From Bacteroidales bacterium (GTDB lineage Bacteria > Bacteroidota > Bacteroidia > Bacteroidales > UBA3824), in the NCBI GenBank assembly GCA_024401025.1, contig JAKSLV010000012.1, positions 1-38,329 on the forward strand: a DNA stretch of 38,329 nt, written 5' to 3'. Below are positions 1 to 7,571 of the stretch, piece after piece. A program made the translations under genes and the position numbers. A model generated the notes under the pieces. The model searched no databases, had not been told where the DNA came from, and saw nothing but the letters and a program-made list of their open reading frames with translations. The number at the start of each line of letters is the position of its first letter. The first letter of the stretch is position 1.

Positions 1-37
1 ACTGCGATACAATGTGGGAGAGTAGGTAATCGCCTCT
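1..37 (+). rRNA. rrf: 5S ribosomal RNA, 3' end (partial)
   Basis: The first 37 bases contain the conserved 3' stem of bacterial 5S rRNA: an ACTGC block followed by GTGGGAGAGTAGGT and CGCC, as in Bacteroides 5S rRNA. The 5' two thirds lie outside the window. An intrinsic terminator follows directly, so this is the end of an rRNA operon. The exact 3' base is approximate. Confidence 0.85.
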
Positions 38-46
38 TTTTAAATC

Positions 47-83
47 AAAAGCCTTTCAGAAGAGATTCTGAGAGGCTTTTTTC
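47..83 (+). terminator. Intrinsic terminator of the rRNA operon
   Basis: A 15-bp stem (47-61 paired with 66-80, one G.T wobble, loop GAGA) begins with an A-run and ends in a T-run. It lies about 10 bases after the 5S rRNA. The flanking A and T tracts mean it could act in both directions, but the rRNA operon is the obvious client. Confidence 0.85.
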
Positions 84-127
84 GTTTTTATATTGTCTTT
101 TATATTTTATTTTCATCAATCCCAGCA

Positions 128-229
128 GTAGAGACGGACCGTGGTCCGTCTCTACACGTGCCTGCATAAAACGGATCGGTGATATTTTCGAACCGCTGAA
201 ATTTTTCCGTTTTTAGTCACAAATTCTTA
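128..229. repeat. Palindromic repeat element, copy 1
   Basis: A 28-base near-perfect palindrome at 128-155 has two 13-bp arms around a central GT. It is followed by a tail that contains TAAAACGGA at 167-175 and CTGAAATTTTTCCGTT ending near 212, then a run ending in CAAATTCT. The same head-plus-tail layout recurs at 263-345. Relative to copy 2 there are about 18 extra bases in the tail. It is intergenic and non-coding. It resembles a REP/MITE-type element; no transposase is visible nearby. Confidence 0.75.
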
Positions 230-262
230 ACTATTCCAAATTGGGATTCGTCAGCCGTCCTA

Positions 263-345
263 GTATAGACGGACCGCGGTCCGTCTATACTGGGGCGGCG
301 TAAAACGGACCACTGAAATTTTTCCGTTGTTTAGCCCCAAATTCT
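263..345. repeat. Palindromic repeat element, copy 2
   Basis: A perfect 28-base palindrome at 263-290 is followed by the tail TAAAACGGA (301-309), CTGAAATTTTTCCGTT (about 313-328) and CAAATTCT. It matches copy 1 in order and orientation. The fourth base pair of the stem differs between copies (G-C in copy 1, T-A here), so both arms changed together and pairing is kept. This points to selection on, or copying of, the hairpin. Nothing coding overlaps it. Confidence 0.75.
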
Positions 346-435
346 GTCTATCACAAAAATGAAATTTCTTCATATAGGATTATTTATTCGCCAATACCCA
401 ATGCCTACTTCTTGCCTTTGATCCATCATCTATGG

Positions 436-487
436 CAAAAAAAACGCCCATCTGCAACCCTTCAAAATCACGTTGCAGATGGGCGTT
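436..487 (-). terminator. Intrinsic terminator of the caspase-like gene
   Basis: A 16-bp perfect stem (443-458 with 472-487) has a 13-base loop. Read on the minus strand it is followed by an uninterrupted T-run. It sits 24 bases past the stop codon of the minus-strand caspase-like gene. Confidence 0.85.
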
Positions 488-511
488 GTTAATATAATTA
501 CACCTTATCTC

Positions 512-2119
512 TTACTCCTTCTTTTTCTTCAACAGCTTTATTATAATGATGATAAGAAGCAGCACGATAACTATTGGCAGTCCTATGCAGAGCAGGCCGC
601 CAACAAGAACGTTTCCTTCGTCAATGCTTTCTTCGTCGTCGTCATCAAAATAAAAATCATCATCGTAATCGTAGTTGTCATCCTTGTCGTAGCGACTACC
701 CTGAACGCTCTCGCGCATGTTGTCTTCCTTGTAAGAACCGTTGCCGCCGTTGTTGTCAGAAGATGATGATGGAGAAAGAGGGTTCAGATTCACTGCCTTT
801 ACCACTCTCTGAGGCTCTGTCTCATTGCCGGCCTCGTCTATCTGGTTCGAAGTCTTCTTGGCAACAGCACGCTCGGCATTGTCCATGATTCTCTTCCATG
901 AAGGATCATCCTTGCTGATGGCGCTCACCTGGGCCTTGATGTTGTTGAGGAAAGATGTCAGCAAGTATCCGCCCGATCTGTCGCAGAGTGCGTACTGACC
1001 AGCCTTGGCGGCTGTGGCGCGCAGTGTACCCTCCTGGTCGATAAAGAGCTGACGCAGTTTCTTGGTATCAATGTTGTTGTTTACGGCGCGGCTGGCAAAT
1101 GCCATCGACTCCATTTCCATTCTTGTGGCACCCACCTCCGAGTTGCAGCAGTCTGATAGGAACAATGTAAGTCTTGCGTTCTTCTTGGCAAGTCTCTTGA
1201 AAGCATCTGTGGTGCTCAGCTGATACTCGTCGGTAGGATTCTCGCCGTGCTGTGCAAGATACATTCTTGGGAAAGCGTCCTGGTCGTCGTCGTAGCGGAA
1301 GCCGTGGCCCGAGTAAATGAATACTATCAAGTCGTTGGGCTTCACATTCACATTGTCGATCACCTTTTCGATGTTGCGCTTGTTGAACTGAGATCCCTGT
1401 ACAATCTGCTCGTCAAAACCGATGTTGAGCTGGTCGGCCATGATGCTGAAATCCTTTCTTACCAGCTTCAGGTCTGTCTGAACGCTCTCGCCGATGCTCT
1501 CGTCGTTGGTGGCTGCCACTACAATGAAGTGCATCGTAACATCGCCCTCATACTTGTTGTTGCTGTTGGTGTATTGTCCATCAAGCTCTCTGTCCTGGTT
1601 GTTGAGGCGCTCCTTGGCATCCATGATGCGCTCAAACATCTCGTCGTCCTCATTGAAGAATTCCAGGAAGTAATCCCTGTCTTTCTTGGTGATGTCCACC
1701 TCGGTAAAATACTCACAGTCGCGCACATTGTTCTTGTGAATCACCTCGTCGTTCCAGTCCTGGAATACCACCGATGCAGGGCCGTCAAACTCGCCCTTGC
1801 TGTTGTAGCCCTGTGTAAACCATGGCAAGGCGTATCCATCCTCTGTCTTCGACTCTTTGGGCACGAAATATATGTATCTTCCGTCCTCGTCTTCTCCGAA
1901 ACCGCTCTCGTAGTCGCTTTCCCACATCTCGTATTCGCCTTTTGCGTTGGGCTTCTCGTCCACGCATCTCAGGTAGCAGTCCTCCTCAGATGTAAAGAAG
2001 AACAGACCAATGTAGGTGCACTTGTCATCGCGGTCATAATACTTCAGCTCGTATAGCTGCTGTGCCTTGGCGGCCATGCTCAGTATCATCACCGCCATAA
2101 TCAGTAGTAATTTTTTCAT
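512..2119 (-). CDS. Caspase-like (C14 clan) secreted protein with C-terminal membrane anchor
   Basis: This is a 535-aa protein. Residues 1-19 form a signal peptide ending in AKA. A domain of unknown fold spans about 20-190. A caspase/metacaspase-like domain follows at about 195-400, with the catalytic His in YSGHG (H272) and the Cys in LSDCCNS (C325, possibly C324). Next is a low-complexity Asp/Asn/Ser-rich stretch (about 445-500), then one hydrophobic helix near the C-terminus capped by Lys residues. The layout predicts a protease domain in the periplasm or envelope, held to the inner membrane by its tail. Both catalytic residues are present, so it is probably active. Substrate and role are unknown. 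It is a single gene with its own terminator; rarA lies upstream in the same direction, 104 bases away. Class assignment is firm, function is not. Confidence 0.85.
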   Translation of the reverse strand: MKKLLLIMAVMILSMAAKAQQLYELKYYDRDDKCTYIGLFFFTSEEDCYLRCVDEKPNAKGEYEMWESDYESGFGEDEDGRYIYFVPKESKTEDGYALPWFTQGYNSKGEFDGPASVVFQDWNDEVIHKNNVRDCEYFTEVDITKKDRDYFLEFFNEDDEMFERIMDAKERLNNQDRELDGQYTNSNNKYEGDVTMHFIVVAATNDESIGESVQTDLKLVRKDFSIMADQLNIGFDEQIVQGSQFNKRNIEKVIDNVNVKPNDLIVFIYSGHGFRYDDDQDAFPRMYLAQHGENPTDEYQLSTTDAFKRLAKKNARLTLFLSDCCNSEVGATRMEMESMAFASRAVNNNIDTKKLRQLFIDQEGTLRATAAKAGQYALCDRSGGYLLTSFLNNIKAQVSAISKDDPSWKRIMDNAERAVAKKTSNQIDEAGNETEPQRVVKAVNLNPLSPSSSSDNNGGNGSYKEDNMRESVQGSRYDKDDNYDYDDDFYFDDDDEESIDEGNVLVGGLLCIGLPIVIVLLLIIIIIKLLKKKKE

Positions 2120-2223
2120 TTTGGTTTATGTTTATTGTTTTATTTTGTCACACATTTGATTATCTCAGAGTGCTTTTTCCATGAATTTTCGGCCTGTTTT
2201 TTTTATTTTTTTCGGCCTGATGC

Positions 2224-3504
2224 TTACTCTGTCCTGTACTTGCCTCCCCAGCGCTGACTCATCACGTCCTTGAATTTGTTTTCCTGCTGGTTGTTGCCCG
2301 GTATGTAAAACGAGTGTCCGCTCATCTCCTCAGGCATGAACTCCTGCTCCACAAAATGTCCCGGATAGTCGTGCGAGTATTTGTATTCGGCGCCGTATCC
2401 CAGCTGTTTCATGAGTTTTGTGGGTGCGTTCCTGATGTTTATTGGTACTGGCAGGTCGCCTGTCTGGTTTACGGTGGCCATGGCCTCGTTTATGGCGTTG
2501 TAGGCCGAGTTGCTCTTGGGCGAGTTGGCAAGGTAAATCACGGTCTCGCTTAGTATTATCCTCGATTCTGGATATCCTATCGTGTTTACGGCCTGGAAAC
2601 ATGCGTTGGCCAGCAGCATGGCGTTTGGATTGGCCAGGCCTATGTCCTCGCTTGCTGATATCAGCAGCCTCCGGGCTATGAACTTGAGGTCCTCGCCGCC
2701 GGCCAGCATCCTTGCCAGCCAGTATACCGCCGCGTTGGGGTCGCTGCCGCGTATCGATTTTATGAAGGCTGATATTATGTCGTAGTGCATGTCGCCCTTC
2801 TTGTCGTACATGGCGGTGGATTTCTGAAGCCTCTTGGCCACGCTCTCGTCGTTTATTACGATGTGGTCGCTGTTTTCGGCGCTTATTATAATGTCCAGGA
2901 TGTTCAGCAGCTTGCGGGCGTCGCCTCCGCTCTGACGGAACAGCGCGCCTGTCTCCTCCACCTTTATGTCCATCTCCTTTAGTACGGGGTCCAGTGTCAG
3001 GGCGCGGTTCAGGAGGTCATCCAGATCCTGTTTTTCCAGAGGCTGAAGCACGTAAACCTCGCATCTGGATAGGAGAGGGGCTATCACCTCGAACGACGGG
3101 TTTTCCGTGGTGGCGCCTATCAGGGTAACAATGCCCTGCTCCACGGCGGCCAGCAGCGAGTCTTGCTGACTCTTGTTGAACCTGTGGATCTCGTCGATGA
3201 AGAGTATCGGAGTCTGCTGGCTGAAAAACGATGCGTGCTGGGCCTTCTCCAAAACCTCGCGCACGTCCTTTACGCCGCTAGATACGGCGCTTAGGGTATA
3301 CATGGCCCTGTTGCCAGATTTCGATATTATCTTGGCGAGTGTGGTTTTGCCCACGCCGGGAGGTCCCCAGAGTATTATGCTCTGTATGCGCCCGCTCTCT
3401 ATCATGTTGCGGAGCACGGCGCCCTCGCCCACAAGGTGCTTTTGTCCTATGTATTCATCCAGATTCTTTGGCCTCATTCGCTCGGCCAGTGGCATGTTTG
3501 GCAT
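2224..3504 (-). CDS. rarA: Replication-associated recombination protein A (AAA+ ATPase)
   Basis: This 426-aa protein has the usual length of the RarA/MgsA/WRNIP1 family, clamp-loader-like AAA+ ATPases that act at stalled replication forks. It shows Walker A GPPGVGKT (residues 47-54), Walker B LFIDEIHRF (about 101-109) and sensor-1 GATTENPSF (130-138). The conserved C-terminal tetramerisation part includes GGDARKLLN and ARRLLISASEDIGLANP. The N-terminus (PLAERMRPKNLDEYIGQ) is canonical, which supports this start. It is divergent from the HAD phosphatase gene; a minus-strand TATATTTG box lies about 27 bases upstream. Confidence 0.97.
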   Translation of the reverse strand: MPNMPLAERMRPKNLDEYIGQKHLVGEGAVLRNMIESGRIQSIILWGPPGVGKTTLAKIISKSGNRAMYTLSAVSSGVKDVREVLEKAQHASFFSQQTPILFIDEIHRFNKSQQDSLLAAVEQGIVTLIGATTENPSFEVIAPLLSRCEVYVLQPLEKQDLDDLLNRALTLDPVLKEMDIKVEETGALFRQSGGDARKLLNILDIIISAENSDHIVINDESVAKRLQKSTAMYDKKGDMHYDIISAFIKSIRGSDPNAAVYWLARMLAGGEDLKFIARRLLISASEDIGLANPNAMLLANACFQAVNTIGYPESRIILSETVIYLANSPKSNSAYNAINEAMATVNQTGDLPVPINIRNAPTKLMKQLGYGAEYKYSHDYPGHFVEQEFMPEEMSGHSFYIPGNNQQENKFKDVMSQRWGGKYRTE

Positions 3505-3530
3505 TGTTGTAAGATGTTTGTATTAATACG

Positions 3531-3538
3531 CAAATATA
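3531..3538 (-). promoter_or_regulatory. Probable -7 box for rarA
   Basis: On the minus strand this reads TATATTTG, a match to the Bacteroidota -7 consensus TAnnTTTG, 27-34 bases before the rarA start. No TTTG at the ideal 19-21 spacing is seen, so the call rests on one box. Confidence 0.5.
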
Positions 3539-3565
3539 ATATTAATCTCTCAAATACCGAAATAA

Positions 3566-3597
3566 ATTGCAAACCACAAATAACTTTTATACCTTTG
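3566..3597 (+). promoter_or_regulatory. Promoter for the HAD phosphatase gene
   Basis: ATTG (3566-3569), 20 bases, then TACCTTTG (3590-3597) fits the Bacteroidota sigma-ABfr form TTTG-N19-21-TAnnTTTG. It lies 42 bases before the ATG at 3640. The leader between them is made of A-rich near-repeats of AATCAAAAAT. Confidence 0.65.
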
Positions 3598-3639
3598 CTC
3601 CAAATCAAAAATTCGAAAATCAAAAATCAACAATCAACA

Positions 3640-4290
3640 ATGAACTACACTACAGCGATATTCGATATGGACGGCGTTCTCATAGATTCCGAGCCGTTTT
3701 GGCGCATTGCCGAGAAAGGCATCTTCCGCGAGGAGGGTGTGGATATTACCGACGATATGTGTCTTGATGTTCAGGGCATGAAGGCCGAGCACGTGGTGGA
3801 GAAATGGGTGGCAATGTTTCCGCACCTCAAATATTCGGTTATGGAGTATACTCAGCGCATTCAGGACAAGGTGGCGGCCCTCATAGCCGAGCGTGGAGCC
3901 GTGATGCCGGGTATTCCTGAGGCTCTCGAATTCTTCAGGGGCAGGGGCTGCAAGATTCTGGTGGCATCAGCTTCCTGCTACAGGCTTATAAACGCCGTGG
4001 TGGATAAGCTTGGCATCAGGGAATACTTCGATATTCTGCACTCATCGCAGGACGAGCTTAGGGGAAAGCCTTTTCCTGATGTTTTCGTCCACGCGGCCCA
4101 GAGGGCAGGGGCCGATCCCAAGGATTGCATCGTAATAGAGGACAGTGGAAACGGAGTGCGTGCCGCCAAGGCTGCCAACATGTCAGTGATAGCCATACCG
4201 GCATCGTCAAATTATGACAATCCGGTGTTCGATATGGCAGATTATAAGCTGAGGTCGGCATTGGAGATTCCGGCTATTCTATGTCGATAG
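3640..4290 (+). CDS. hxpB: HAD-family hexitol/sugar phosphatase (HxpB/YniC-like)
   Basis: This is a 216-aa cytosolic haloacid dehalogenase-fold phosphatase. Motif I is FDMDGVLIDSEP with nucleophile D9 and D11. Motif II is the Ser in VASAS, motif III the Lys in GKPFPD, and motif IV VIEDSGNG. The cap domain and length match E. coli YniC/HxpB (hexitol and 2-deoxyglucose-6-phosphate phosphatase), including the pattern IDSEPFW. Beta-phosphoglucomutase relatives are the main alternative. The frame is open further upstream, but the ATG at 3640 is chosen because it follows the promoter and begins exactly at the HAD strand. The last 17 bases overlap the end of convergent tatC. Confidence 0.88.
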   Translation: MNYTTAIFDMDGVLIDSEPFWRIAEKGIFREEGVDITDDMCLDVQGMKAEHVVEKWVAMFPHLKYSVMEYTQRIQDKVAALIAERGAVMPGIPEALEFFRGRGCKILVASASCYRLINAVVDKLGIREYFDILHSSQDELRGKPFPDVFVHAAQRAGADPKDCIVIEDSGNGVRAAKAANMSVIAIPASSNYDNPVFDMADYKLRSALEIPAILCR

Positions 4291-5098
4291 AGGCGGCATC
4301 AGAGATTTTGGTAGCCTCAGCCCTCTTTACCACCCAGACGCTTAGCTCGTATACAAGATACAGCGGCATGGCCGTAACAAGCATCGTGAAGGCGTCGGTG
4401 GTGGGGGTGATTATGGCCGCAAGTATCAGCACTACCACAAATGAGTGCTTGCGGTGGCTTTTCAGGAAACTGTGGCTCAGGATGCCTATCTTGGCCAGCA
4501 GGAAGGCCAGCACGGGCAGCTCGAAAACCACGCCTAGACCCAGGCAGAGCGCCACAAGCATGCCCGTGTAGCTGTCGAGGTCGATGAGGTTGTCGATGGA
4601 GCCTGATACGTGGTAGCCCGACAGGAAGTTTACCGACAGCGGGAATATCAGGAAATACGACGTAAGCACGCCCATATAGAAGAGTATTCCGGCAAAGAGG
4701 AGGCCCTTCCACGCGAAGGATTTCTCGTGGGCGTAGAGCGCCGGGCTTACGAACCGCCACAGCTCTATGGATATGTATGGAATGCTTATGATCAGCCCCA
4801 TCCAGAAGGCCATGTCCATGTGGATGAACATCTGGGCCGATATCTGTGTGTTTATTATCCTGATGGGCTCTATGCTGATGGCGCCGTCGCCAAGGCCCAT
4901 CCACTGGCCTATAGTCCTGAACAGCCCGAACGTGGCGAAATCGTCCCTCGTGGGGGCGAATATGATGCCCTCGAAGAGTGTCTCCTTCAGGCAAAAGGCA
5001 ATAATAGAGAAAGCCAGCACCACTCCGATGCTTCGGATGATGCTGGTTCTCAATATACTAAGGTGATCCCAGAATGTTCCTGTATCGTTTTCGGCCAT
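4274..5098 (-). CDS. tatC: Sec-independent protein translocase TatC
   Basis: This is a 274-aa inner-membrane protein with six predicted transmembrane helices. It is the multi-spanning receptor of the twin-arginine pathway, which exports folded proteins. Family signatures are the N-terminal HLSILRTSIIRS helix and the conserved cytoplasmic/second-helix block ISIELWRFVSPALYAHEKS, matching the TatC pattern xxWxFxxPGLxxxEK. It lies 9 bases after tatA in the same direction, so the two are co-transcribed. No separate tatB is seen, as is common for minimal TatAC systems. Confidence 0.97.
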   Translation of the reverse strand: MAENDTGTFWDHLSILRTSIIRSIGVVLAFSIIAFCLKETLFEGIIFAPTRDDFATFGLFRTIGQWMGLGDGAISIEPIRIINTQISAQMFIHMDMAFWMGLIISIPYISIELWRFVSPALYAHEKSFAWKGLLFAGILFYMGVLTSYFLIFPLSVNFLSGYHVSGSIDNLIDLDSYTGMLVALCLGLGVVFELPVLAFLLAKIGILSHSFLKSHRKHSFVVVLILAAIITPTTDAFTMLVTAMPLYLVYELSVWVVKRAEATKISDAASIDIE

Positions 5099-5107
5099 TA
5101 CGGGATG

Positions 5108-5290
5108 TTATTTTTTGTCGGTTTTGTCGTTGTCGCTATTGTCCTGTGATTCGTCGTCCTTGCCGTTGAGTCCGTCCTTGAAACCCTTTACTCCCTTGCC
5201 GATGCCTTTCATGAGCTCGGGAATCTTTTTGGCGCCAAACAATACCAAAATCACCAGCGCAATAACAACTATCTCCTTGAATCCCAACAT
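5108..5290 (-). CDS. tatA: Sec-independent translocase subunit TatA
   Basis: This is a 60-aa protein: one N-terminal transmembrane helix (about 5-20), the hinge FGAKKIPEL that defines the TatA/E family, an amphipathic helix MKGIGKGVKGFKDGL, and an acidic/lysine-rich tail. It supplies the pore-forming or membrane-thinning oligomer of the Tat translocase. It sits between the methyltransferase gene (36 bases upstream) and tatC (9 bases downstream) as an operon. Confidence 0.96.
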   Translation of the reverse strand: MLGFKEIVVIALVILVLFGAKKIPELMKGIGKGVKGFKDGLNGKDDESQDNSDNDKTDKK

Positions 5291-5326
5291 AATTTACTGA
5301 TATTTTTGATTTTTGATTTACCAAAA

Positions 5327-6550
5327 TTACTTCTCGCACTGAGCGTTGAGTATTCTCCAGCTCTGGTCGGCAGGGTTCTCGATAAGTTTCTCCAGGTAGT
5401 GGTACTTGATGCCGAAACGGTTTTTGATGTCGTCGATCTGAGCCTGGATCTTCTTCTGCTGCTCCTCTGATGGCATCTCGCCAAGCTCTGCTGTGATAAT
5501 CAGGTTTTTGGCTGTGTTGTCGTACTCCACAAACTCGAAAATCTTGGTCTTGTATCCGTATTTGTTGAGAATCAGGGCGCGCAGCGAGTCGGTGAGTATC
5601 TCGGCCTGACGCTCCATGAGGATGCCGTATTTCAATGCTGGCTCCAGCACGTTGCTCTCCTTTATAGTCATCTGCTGGCGTATCTGCTTGTGGCAGCATG
5701 GAGCCACTACTATCACCTTGGCCTTGGCGTTGATTCCGAGGTAGAGGGCGTCGTCGGTGGCGGTGTCGCATGCGTGGAGCGCTATCAGCATGTCGAGGCT
5801 GTCGGCCTTGTAGTCGCTGATGTTGCTCTGTACAAACTCCAGGCGTCCAAACTGAGCCTTCTGTGCGGTGTTCTGGCAGAACTTTACGAGGTTTTCCTGA
5901 GTCTCCACGCCCTTCATGTCTACCTTAAGCTCCTTCACGTTGGTAAGGTAGTCGTAAGTGGCGAATGTCAGGTAGCCCTTTCCGCATCCCATGTCGGCAA
6001 TCTTTACGGGGTTGCATCCCTCCAGGTTGCCCGACAGCGAGTCTATTATCTCCACAAACTTCTCCACCTGCTTGTACTTGGCGCTCATGCTTGGGATTAT
6101 CTCGCCCTTCTGGTCGGTGATGCCGAGCGATTTCAGATATGCGTTGTTCTTGGTGGAGAGCAGGCGCTTCTTCTGCTCGTCGTGGCTGCCGTCGGCTGCC
6201 TCGCTGAAGGTAGGTTTCTGCTTGTATATCTTGGGCTCTCGCTTGTTGTTGTATTTCAGCTCCCAGTCCTCCTTGGTGGTGTAGAGGTAGTTGTCGAGGA
6301 AGTTGTTGCCTATCATAGACTGAAGCTGCTTGATGCCCTCCTCCGCGGTGAAGTTCTTGGTTGCGTCCTGGCGGTCGTACTTGTACACAAACTGCAGGTT
6401 GGGCTCGTTCTTCAGCTCAACGTACTTTACCACTATCTTGTTCATCTCCTGGTTCTCGAGTACTCGTTTCGACAGGATCAGCTTTACAAATGTGTGCTTG
6501 TAGATCGAAGAGTTTACCTTCTCTGTAAACTCCATTAAGACTTTGTCCAT
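5327..6550 (-). CDS. SAM-dependent methyltransferase of the METTL25/Methyltransf_32 type
   Basis: This is a 407-aa soluble protein. Residues 1-170 form an accessory region without recognised motifs. The Rossmann-type methyltransferase starts at about 180, with SAM-binding motif I IADMGCGKGYLTF (184-196), the block LIALHACDTATDDAL (about 255-269) and VVAPCCHKQ (281-289). That last pair, His-Ala-Cys-Asp followed by a Pro-Cys-Cys-His, is typical of the METTL25/RRNAD1-like Methyltransf_32 family. The substrate is not known from sequence; RNA is a guess from distant relatives. It is first in a likely operon with tatA and tatC, although no functional link to protein export is evident. Confidence 0.88.
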   Translation of the reverse strand: MDKVLMEFTEKVNSSIYKHTFVKLILSKRVLENQEMNKIVVKYVELKNEPNLQFVYKYDRQDATKNFTAEEGIKQLQSMIGNNFLDNYLYTTKEDWELKYNNKREPKIYKQKPTFSEAADGSHDEQKKRLLSTKNNAYLKSLGITDQKGEIIPSMSAKYKQVEKFVEIIDSLSGNLEGCNPVKIADMGCGKGYLTFATYDYLTNVKELKVDMKGVETQENLVKFCQNTAQKAQFGRLEFVQSNISDYKADSLDMLIALHACDTATDDALYLGINAKAKVIVVAPCCHKQIRQQMTIKESNVLEPALKYGILMERQAEILTDSLRALILNKYGYKTKIFEFVEYDNTAKNLIITAELGEMPSEEQQKKIQAQIDDIKNRFGIKYHYLEKLIENPADQSWRILNAQCEK

Positions 6551-6649
6551 AATTGTTGTCTAATTTGTTTTGTAAAAATTAGTATTGATTAGTTTTTGTA
6601 TTGTTGTATATGCAAAAATCAAGCCGTGTGCTCGCTTGCTGACAAATTG

Positions 6650-7387
6650 TCAGCACTCCATTTGGCTTGTTTCTATTATTGCCCTGAATTTCACCTTGCC
6701 ATCGCCGCGCATCTCTACGAGTGTCTCTTGCCCTGATGTCTCCCATGCCAGCTCCACGGTGTCGCCTGGCATCACCTCCTGCACAAAGTTTACGTCTATT
6801 GCCCTGATGCTTCCGTTTTTCAGCACCTCAGGGTCCAGCGTGTCGAGCGCCATGGCCAGATACCTTATGCTGTACAGATGCGAGTTTATGTCGATGTCGG
6901 AGTATTGTATCGTGGTTTTCCTGCAGGCTGATGCTTCCTTGGGAGCCGTGCGTATGTGCCGGTACTTTGGTATGCCGGTATCGGCGCTCTTCATGGATTC
7001 TATGCCCGGGGCGGCCTCGCTTATGAACACGGGGCGGCGGGTCCGGGTGTTTATTATCAGCCATTCGGTGGAGATCTCGGCCACGGGCTGTCCGCCGCAT
7101 GTTATTATGAAATCCCTCTTGCTGCTTATCCGCGATACCTCGCTTATCTGTGTGTGCACCTGCACGGTGCTGTTTATCGGCGGCATCAGGTGGAGCTGAT
7201 ACCGCATTCCTGACATCACCCACGTCATGCCCTGGCTGGCCAGCTGCTGCATGGATACGCCCAGCTCTATGGCGTGCAGCCCGGCGGCATCCAGCACGTA
7301 GTTGCCAAGCGCGGGTATCGACAGCCTTCCGGTCATGTCGGCGTCGTGGTACATCACGCGGTATTCTATGTCGAGTGTGTTGCGCAT
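6650..7387 (-). CDS. Acyl-ACP thioesterase (FatA/FatB type)
   Basis: This 245-aa protein has two hot-dog folds in tandem. It releases fatty acids from acyl carrier protein at the end of fatty-acid synthesis. The N-terminal domain has YRVMYHDADMTGRLS and GMTWVMSGMRYQL. The second hot-dog carries SDIDINSHLYSIRY, which aligns with the family motif DxDxNxHVNSxxY and supplies N168 and H170 of the active site. The length is normal for bacterial Acyl-ACP_TE proteins. It is divergent from the SpoIIE-type phosphatase gene and 99 bases upstream of the methyltransferase. Confidence 0.92.
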   Translation of the reverse strand: MRNTLDIEYRVMYHDADMTGRLSIPALGNYVLDAAGLHAIELGVSMQQLASQGMTWVMSGMRYQLHLMPPINSTVQVHTQISEVSRISSKRDFIITCGGQPVAEISTEWLIINTRTRRPVFISEAAPGIESMKSADTGIPKYRHIRTAPKEASACRKTTIQYSDIDINSHLYSIRYLAMALDTLDPEVLKNGSIRAIDVNFVQEVMPGDTVELAWETSGQETLVEMRGDGKVKFRAIIETSQMEC

Positions 7388-7421
7388 ATATATTATATGT
7401 GTGTGTCTGCTTTTTGTTTTC

Positions 7422-7429
7422 CAAATATA
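7422..7429 (-). promoter_or_regulatory. Probable -7 box for the acyl-ACP thioesterase
   Basis: The minus strand reads TATATTTG, fitting TAnnTTTG, 35-42 bases before the thioesterase start. No well-placed TTTG is seen upstream. The rest of the 184-base divergent gap (7388-7571) is AT-rich, and I could not assign a plus-strand promoter in it. Confidence 0.45.
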
Positions 7430-7571
7430 CTCAGTTTTTTACAATAAGAAAAATTTTTGATGTAGTTTTTTTTCTAGTTTTTTTTAGGGCGGCGGCCCAC
7501 TTTGGGACAGATTTTGCATCATATCAGAAAAAACACAAATTGTTTTCTTTAAGTATATTATACCAAACACA

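Larger units (their letters stand above)
38..511. other. 474-base non-coding stretch after the rRNA operon
   Basis: This gap holds the rRNA terminator (47-83), the two palindromic elements (128-229 and 263-345) and the minus-strand terminator (436-487). Between 346 and 435 I see only AT-rich unstructured DNA. No open reading frame with coding character is present. Confidence 0.7.

Noticed and set aside
3436-3639. Upstream extension of the HAD phosphatase to an ATG at 3436
   Set aside because: It would overlap the divergent rarA gene and cross the promoter at 3566-3597; the extension has no family similarity.
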